Source: Linyphia triangularis (taxonomy: Eukaryota > Arthropoda > Arachnida > Araneae > Linyphiidae). Taken from it: 64,000 nt of DNA. Location of the stretch: contig OZ021726.1 of assembly GCA_963978545.1 (NCBI GenBank), positions 55,039,959 through 55,103,958 of the forward strand, given 5' to 3'. This document shows positions 13,401-22,400 of the stretch, piece by piece. Position 1 is the first letter of the stretch. The number at the start of each line of letters is the position of its first letter. The notes under the pieces were generated by a model, which was not told where the DNA came from, ran no database searches, and worked only from the letters and a program-made list of their open reading frames with translations. The position numbers and the translations under genes are program-made.

Positions 13401-16400
13401 TAAACTTTATTCAAATCGTAAAAACTGAAAAAAAAAAGAAAAAAAAAAAAAAAAACATTTATTTACTTACGAGTCAGAAGAGAAAATCCTTCAACGTAAA
13501 TGGGAAAAAAAATCGTTTATAAGTATTTAAGCAATCAAACTAGAGAAACAACTGTGATCCGTTCATGCGCTAGTTCATAATGACTTTGGCAAATATAACA
13601 AACCATCGTAGTAATAAACAACCTGGTTATCTTAACTGGGTAAGAACTAGACAGAAATTACCACACAAGAATACCGCAATCCCCTTGAGTTAATAAATAA
13701 AGCAAAGCTCTCAAAGGGTAAAAATATTAGATAAAAAAATCCTGAAGTTAATGTAAAAGATTTAAAAATACAAAAATGTAATATTTTATTTCTTCCAAGT
13801 TGGAGAAAAAAAAAATCAAAAATGAAACACAAAAAGCTTAGGAAATACTCAAATGAATTCCAAAAATAAAATATCAAGGTCTTACATCTGATGACAAATT
13901 AAATAAAAATCAAAACTTTTTTCATGAGTTGAGAGAACACAAAAAAAAAATTTCAAATAATAAAAGAAATACTTCTTTCATCAAATCTCCAATATTACTA
14001 GACTAACTGGCGCCTGAAAACTACCTCTTAATTTCAATACTCAACTGTAAAAACGAAATAGAAAATAAACGCAAAACTTAAAAAAAAAAAAAAAAAATAA
14101 TAATAATAATACATCGTAAAATTGAATTATAATTTCAACATGGTCATACATGCTTTTTTTCCCTTGAAATGTGCACTTTTTTCCAACTTTATTTTAAATT
14201 TCAAAAGCTAGGGGATGCAAATGCAACATGTAATAAGTGATTAAGTGCGCGATGCCTTCTGCGGCGTTTTGTTTCTATTCAATCATGGAAACATCGTCCA
14301 TATCGGATACGATTACCACGATGCCGATACAGCAAAAGCAAATGGAAATCGTCTCAAACGGCGCGGTGTAGCTGTTACACTACGTTTCTATATAGTCTTG
14401 GCTACACCGCGCATATGCAGGGAGGATTACTGCGATGTGGTGAAGTATCGTGTCTCAAACGGCGCGGTGTTGACGGTTTCAATATGTTTCTATAGTATTT
14501 TAGAAGCACCGTGCATGAATCGTGGCATCATCGGTTCTTCGTCCTTGAAGTGCTAGGCAATGAGTGTATCGCGTTCTCGTCAAAAAAGACCGTGATGTAT
14601 CGGTTTAGAGAAAATAGTGACACCGGTTTGACGATGTTGATTTCACACCGGTTTTAGACGATGTATCGATACATCGCCCAAGCCTAGTGTAGACTCCCAG
14701 ACTCATTAGTTTATACTAAAGGCACTTCCTCTAATCAAGCTGAGATGAATAAAAAAAGAATGGTATGAATATATTAAAGCGTTTAAGCTGTAGCCCTGGC
14801 TAAAATTCTCAAGTATCGGGATCATTTCTGGGGGGTTATAGACCTTCCTACCCATCAAATCATACAAAGGGCACTTCTTCTGATCAAGCTGAGAAGAATA
14901 AAAAAAGAATGATGTAAAATCAAACAGTTTTGGCTGTAGCCTTATCTAAAATTTTAGTTGGAATCAGAAGAGCAAAATTCCGATGACTTTGGTGATTTTC
15001 AAAGGATTTATTTACCATGTACCTTTGTTCAATGTTTACAATTATGATGTTATTTTTCGTCTACTCACCAGGGCCGACATGATAGGGAAAAAAATTAGGA
15101 TTCTAGCTATAATAGTAGCTGAGCTGTGAGGGGTCGAAAACGGGCCTAAGCTCTGTCAACATAATATACATTTGCATGTCTGACGCTTTGACATCAGACT
15201 TAGCGGTGAAACACTGCCGCGTTTCTAGATATAAAAATAAATATTGAATAAGTGGATTATTAGATTTATTTAGATCTGTCGGATAAAATATTAAATTATT
15301 TCTAAAGTACTGCAATAACTATCTGGAATAAACAAAAGTAATAATCATGATAAGTTTTACCAAACAAATTTTATATCTTTAGTTTAACTCTCATTGAATG
15401 ATTAAAATAAAATCCCTAACTCAATAAGTTAAAATTTAAATTGATACTAAAGAGTAGATTCTCAAAGAGGATTTTTTTTTTATTCTGGAAATGAAAGTTT
15501 TTCAGAGCTCTACAAAAATTAAAGTTTTTCACACCCACTACATCAAGTCTTGATTATACTTCCTGTGTGTTGATATTTCAATTTTCTTGATAATATAAGA
15601 ACAGTTATGTCAAAGAAATTCTATCTGGAAATGTCAGAGAATTTCTTTTGCTAGATTTTATTGCCACCATGTATTGTATCTTTACTTTGTTTAAAAATTA
15701 ATTTACACTTTAGTAATTATGTAGTAGCTATTAAATTAAAAGCTATTAATTAAATAATAAAATTATATTAAATATGATTTAAATTATGTTTTTATAATGT
15801 AGCCACTCTCGGAAAGAAAAGATAATCGAAATAATTAAATCCCATTAAATATTCTATTGATAGGGTGATTCATTTTTAAACATTGCTCTGTTGAATTTAT
15901 AGGACCTGTTGTCAGACACAGTTAAAATTCCTTGAAATTTGAGTAGTATTTTTTATATAATTTTCTTAAGTAACTACATATAAAAAAAAAATCATGTCTA
16001 CAAAAAAACCCATATTCTAAAGATTGTTCTATTACATTAATTGAATTCTTTGTTATCTTAAACAATATGTATCAAAGAGCAAATTTTGCTTTAATAGTAA
16101 TCTTAGTTTTTAAAAAAAAAAAACTATTTCTGCATAAAAGTATACATTCCATAGTATGAATACTTACTCTTTTTGGTCCTCCTCAAAAATGGATAGGTAT
16201 CCACTTGATTTCAAACTGCTTTCCCTTGTAAATTAGGTTTACACATTCAATGAGAATTTTGAGTACAGTTTCGGTTCCTCTCTGAGATAATTGCTGTTAT
16301 TTTTTAGTTTATTATCTTGCGTAAAATCGTAAAATTAATATGTTCTCATTATAAACACAATTTCATCCTTTTGGTCCTTGTGCCAAGGAGTTTGTCTGGG

Positions 16401-19400
16401 GTGTTTGAAATTTAGTTATAAATTGTGATTAAAGATTTAAGTTTTTTAAAATGAGATAAAAGTGCTATTTTGAATTGCTGCATGTTGTGTAAAATGTGTA
16501 GTATAAACACAGCAGGATAAACAGCAGACAAAGTTCTGCTGAGAAATGATCGTCCAAACAATCCTATTGATCTACAAATTCCTCGCCCATGCCTTCCAAC
16601 AAACAACTCATTTACAGGTAGGTCCAATCATCCTCCAGTGGCCTATGGTGTGAATTCTTTTTCTTAATAAAACTTTTCAAAAAGGTTTTAGACAGTCGGT
16701 TCGTGGTGGTGTTAACCTCTCTTTTTTTTGTTTGTTGTTACTAACACTCTAGCTTGCAGGAGTCTAATGTAACCCATCCAACAGAGCTGCCGCCCAGGAG
16801 AGAGGAATATAGTTCACTCCGACTGCCCCCAGGAGAACACCAGGACAGGGACCTAATGCCTCCACCTCCTTCTGTCCTGCCCCCTTCTTCATCTAACAAT
16901 CACAAAGAAGGTAAATATTTCAGTTTTGCTGTTATGTTTCTTAGAAATATTACAATTTCAAACGTTGCCGTAAATTCCCTTTAATTTTTGTTTATCCCTA
17001 AAATTGTATTTACATTTTTCTTTAAGGAAAGTTTATACCCTAAAATTTATTTTTAAAAAAATGATTTTGAATTCATTATTGCTTATTAAAATTTAAATTC
17101 TTCTCTTTAATATCTCATTTGTAGTAATACCTCATTTAAAAATATTATTATAAAATATTATTTTTATTTACTCATATACCTTTTTCTCAGAAACTGCACA
17201 AACTCCCTACCTAAAATTTTTATCGCACATTCCTTTTATGTATTTGTATATGCTGAAGTGAGATTTTGTTGCTAATTTAAAAATATTTTTTACTCTGGCT
17301 TATTTTGTCCAAAAAACTTTGACTTTTAATAAATTTGCGTGACTTTCATGATAATTCATTTAAAAAAAAGTTAGTAAATTACAATTAAAAACCAACTTCA
17401 GTAGAATAACAAGTGTCTACTAAATGCACTGAAAAAAATTTGACTTCTATATCCAGTACTTTCGGAGAAAATGATACATGAGTAAAGAAAAACATGTGCA
17501 TTTTACAGAAAACTTGACTTACACCAATAGTTCCCAATTTCATCTTGAAAAAATTACTATAAATACTTCTAAATGATTATTACAAATGAGTTATCATTTT
17601 GAAGGGGAGAATTCAAATTTCAATAAACAATAATAAATTCAAAATAATTTTTTTATGAATTTTAGGGTGCCAACTCCCCTCTAAAAAGATAAAAAAAAAT
17701 TCCCAACTGTCTTCCAAAACACCCGCAAAGAGGGAATGTACATAAATTATATCACGTAAAATTTTGACTTTATTTAACACTGCACCCGCCCCAAATGTCA
17801 CGCTCGGTCATTTTTTATCCCTCCCCCCCCCCCTCCTCTTTATCTTAAGAATTTAATTAATATTACCGTACCCTCGAGTTCTAAGACTTTAAAAAATGCA
17901 TATTTAATGTAGTTTTGAAATTAACTGAGAAAATAAAGTCCAATTTATTACTAATGAACTTTTAATGGTGTGATTCGTGGTAAAATGGTCTATTATGGTA
18001 TGTCACAAAAGTGATTATTCTCTCTTCCTACCCCCTCTCCTTATCACAGATCATCACGTTGGACAAACCCCCTCCCTGCCCCTTCTGAGCGTGACGTATT
18101 TTATGTATGTCCCCTGAGGGGGAAATTTATCTTTCCTTCCTTCCCAAGCATTGTAGAACCACAGATCTCTATTGAGTTTACTCCTTTTTGTGGATCAACC
18201 TAAAAGTTGGCAGTCTATGAAATAAAAATCAGTCGCCAAAGATGGTGTTGATAGAAACGCAGCAGCCCAAATGAATGCAGATCTGATTGATTCTCAACGC
18301 AATTGTGGTAGACTTCACATCATTTAAAGTCACTGTATTTTTTACTTGAGTGAGTTTGACTCGTCTCTAAAAATTTTATTTGCATTTGCCTTTCAACTCC
18401 ATATTCTGAGTCTTGGTTTGAACAATAATAAATGATTGATACTTTCAATCTGTAACATCTTTCGCCCTACAATTTTGTGTTTTTATTTGCATTTTTTAAT
18501 TTTGACTTGAAAACAAACCAATCAGAACCAAAGCTTTTATTTACTCTACCATTGCATCTCTATAAACTTGGAAAACATCTTTTTTTTTTTTTTTTTTTTT
18601 TTGCATGTTAAATAAAAGAATTTTCTACGATTTGTCTCAATATGAAAAGAAAAAGAAAGTTTTCAGGAGTAAGATCAAACTAAATTGCTTTTTAGTTTAA
18701 AAAATTCAAAAACTTAAAATGTAATTTTAAATACATTAAAAAGTTTAAATACTAAATTTAAGTATTTAAACTTTTTTCACATTTTGATATTTCTTATGAT
18801 TTCTAAGTTTTATATGAGAACCTCACACGTTCAAAAACTATTCCTGACCCACCAAGAATTGGTTCGCTATCTACCAATGGGGCGTGATCCGCAGTTTGGG
18901 TTGGTTGGTTGTTTTCAGATTATCTGGCGCTGTCAGCAACACAAGGGCTGTAATGCGCCGAAACATTCGTCATTAGACAAGCCAACATACATTTACAAAC
19001 ACCCATGCCTAACACGGGACTCGAACCCTCAACTTCACGGTCTGGAAGCTAGCACGCTAACCACTATACCCCGCAGTTTGGGAAACGCTGCTCTAAGGAA
19101 AGGTATTTGTTTTCTCTTTTTACGTCTCAATAAGCAGAGTGTGATTTGTTGTAATAATGCTATTTGAACAAACTTAAACAAATTAATTGTGAGAAATAAT
19201 GTTTTATACCATAGTCCAGATTGAACTGATTCTTGTCGGTGGCCCTTGCTTTATATAGTGGCTAACCTGGTTACTCCTATTCATAAATCCAAATGTGGCA
19301 GGTATCGCAGCTTGTATAAAACCTCTATAGAACTGTGTAGTTTAGGAAGTTCTGCTGGAAGTAAATTTTTATTGCTATGTTTCCAGGGGGTATCAGTACA

Positions 19401-22400
19401 CTTCAGTAAAAAAGTTTGTTTTAATATTGAATTATATGTTATCCCTTTGAAATATCATTTAGCTTTCTTACTACTGAAGTCTTAGTTTTTACCTTAATGT
19501 GAGTAAATCTTACTTTAATATTTACAAATAAATTATACAAGTTTAGCTTTTCAGGAAATTTTATTTGTTAGTTAGTATTATATACCTATAACCAACAAAT
19601 TGAATTCTTAGGTGCTGACAGTTTTGCTGAGTCTGGACCACAGAGAAAAAGGTTAAAAGGAGCTCTAGGAGGTTTAGCTTGTAAGTTCTCTTTTCTTTAA
19701 ATTTGGAATACTAGCTGAATACCAGTGCTTCATTACAAAGTATCCCTATGTATATATTTTAACAACTAATTGCCTTATCTAGGTTGAAATATGTTTCAAA
19801 CCTTTATATGCAATTACTATGGTAGAAAGTGTTTGCAATATCATTTTTAAGTAACTAAACTTTCTAATTGTCAATATCTTAATGATGGCACTTTTTTGTT
19901 GTTGGCATCCCTAATTGAAAGTAATTTGGAATTATTTAGTAGAACTAATTGTAAAGCAAAATTTCTACTGTGAAGTTGAGAAGTAAGAAATTTGGCAAAA
20001 TTAAAATTTTACTATATGGTTGCAATTGTCGCCACTGAACTATAATTTTAAAATGTAAATTCATGTGATTTTATCATGATATTTGACAAAAAGAATTATA
20101 ACTACTGTGACTCTCAAGTAGCAAAGAAAAGTTATCAACTAAGTTTAATTAAAACCGTGTATGAAGTAAAAAAATTAGTTAAAATTGGTAAAATTTGCTA
20201 TAATCCCAAGCAACCTCATCCGAAATATATTATAGTATTTAAGGTACATTCGACTGTGGAGAATTCTGAACATGCTGAAAGTTTTCCGAGAAATCCTTAA
20301 AACATCTTAACATGCTTTGGTAATAAACCAACAAACTTTTTTGTATATTAATATAATGACAAAAAAAATGTATTCATATAATAATATAGATTAATACTTT
20401 GATTATATAATATAGATTAGTACTTTGATTGTATAATATAGATTAGTACTTTGATTATATAATATAGATTAGTACTTTGATTATATAATATAGATTAATA
20501 CTTTGATTATATAATATAGATTAGTACAAATATAGCTCTAGTAAATGTTTTCATTCTCTGAAATAAATTTAAAACTTTTTCTAATGTATGAAGCAAGTTA
20601 GAACTGTAATATCAACCAAAATAACAACGTAAGTTACTAACCAAAGAGTGCACAGCTTTACAAAGAACTATATGATATCAAAATAAACAGCTGTTGCCAT
20701 TTCACAGAGGTAAAGTATTTCCAATTTGAGGATTATTTTGCCCTGTAGAGTGGGTGGTTAAAATCAGCCATCATAATATAGATATCCGTTATTATTTTAG
20801 CATTAAATTGAGTTCAAACTGCTGAGATCCTTTTTTTTTAATTCTGTTTAGACTTTTAATGCAAAATTCCACAGGATTTTTAAACCGAAAGAGAAATTTT
20901 TTAACTCTATTTTTGATGCACAGTATACTCTTTTCAGAGATAAGTTTTTTCCGCCATGTGGTGGAATTCCGTTGTTTGTTTTTTTAGAAAAAAAGAGAAT
21001 TCTGCTTTTTCAAAGAAATTTCCACTTTTCTAATTCCTGAAAAAAAATCCGTTTTTTCCTCGCTTTTTCTATCCCACAGAAGAATAACTTTTTCTAAGGC
21101 TAAATCGTGCAGCTACTTCACTTCCACCCGATCGTGAAAAGCGAAGAACCTACCGCTCAGGGGTCGCATCGCATTCGTGTTCCAAATACAAAAATCTACT
21201 GAAATGCATATTTTTAGTCAAGTTGGTGCTCAAACTTGCATTTTGTACTTTTTCAACTGCGCCGAAATTTGATCGCCGACCAAGTGGTATAGTGGTTAGC
21301 GTGCTGGCTTCTAGACCGCGAGGTTGCGGGTTCGAGTCCCGTGTTAGGCATGGGTGTTTGTAAATGTATGTTGGCTTGTCTAATGACGAATGTTTCGGCG
21401 CATTATAGCCCTCGTGTTGCTAACGGCGCCAGATAATCTGAATACAACCAACCAACCGAAATTTGATCCTTTTGTGTAATTTTTTTCTCTTTTCAAAATG
21501 TAATTTCCTTCTTACAATTTCACCTGATTTAATAATGCTCTTGCTTTTGAGTCTGACATCCACAGAACTTTTGTTTATTTTCGTTGGTATGTGATGCTTG
21601 TTTTCGCTAATCGTTGCGCTGATGTAATGTCCGCTACAGCCAAGATTTGTGTGACTATGACACTTGTTATCGCTGGGATTTAGGTTGTTGTGGTAGTCAT
21701 TTTTGAGGACTATTATGCCGATATAACAGCACTATTGCTGAGAATTTAAGACTAAAAATGGAAAACGACCTAAGTACCAAAAAAATTGAAACCCTTTTTT
21801 TTTACGGAAAAATGTCTTAAATAGCAAGCTAAACAAAGTGGAAAATCCCCAAACTACAAACTCCAGTATCAATATTTCAAATTCCATCTGAAGTATGTAC
21901 TTAAGCATTGCCTTAAGTACAAGATGCGATCATTTTTTGGCTCTACTGACAAATTTCTTTTTTGGACTTGTGTCGTTTTCCTTTTCTAGTCCTCAATTGT
22001 TCCTGTATATTCGGCTTTGACGCTGATATTTACGTTTTTGTGATGCTCATTTTCGCTGAGTGCTACTTGTTGTAAAATTTGAGATTTTCACAGGTGTTAC
22101 CAAAAGAATGTCGATATTACTGTGATGAATTGCGCTATCACCGAGATTTATATTAGTGTGATGGTCATTTTCGTCGAGTGTTACGCTGATACAATAGCGC
22201 TATTGGTGAGAGTTGCTATAGTATATTAGGCTCGAACTTTGATATTTCTATTGGCGTGAGAGTAATTTTCACCTAATGCCACATTGTAGTAGCATGCAAT
22301 ATTACCGAAATTTGCACTAGTATTATCAAGTACATATCGATATTACCTATATTTGTGCCGATATTGTGGGCACTATCTTTGATATGCACGTTGTTGTGAT

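Larger units (their letters stand above)
12734..14950. repeat. tandem duplication of about 145-150 bp, interrupted by a hAT element
   Basis: Unit 1 is 12734-12784 plus 14695-14795; unit 2 is 14796-14938; a third begins at 14939. They share GGGATCATTTCTGGGGGG, GGCACTTC, TGATCAAGCTGAGA and GAATAAAAAAAGAATG. The 1.9-kb element at 12785-14686 lies inside unit 1, so the duplication predates the insertion or the insertion hit one of several units. Confidence 0.65.

Noticed and set aside
19200..19500. Extra KHDC4 exon
   Set aside because: It is less AT-rich and has splice-like strings, but no frame fits the phases on both sides and it lacks homology.
20381..20527. CRISPR array
   Set aside because: The units are directly abutting 26-bp repeats without spacers, in a eukaryotic intron.
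21275..21350. Functional tRNA gene
   Set aside because: The tRNA-like head has A and B boxes but no proper acceptor stem, and it continues into a SINE body with tail and TSD. The same holds for 18995-19070 and 61818-61890.
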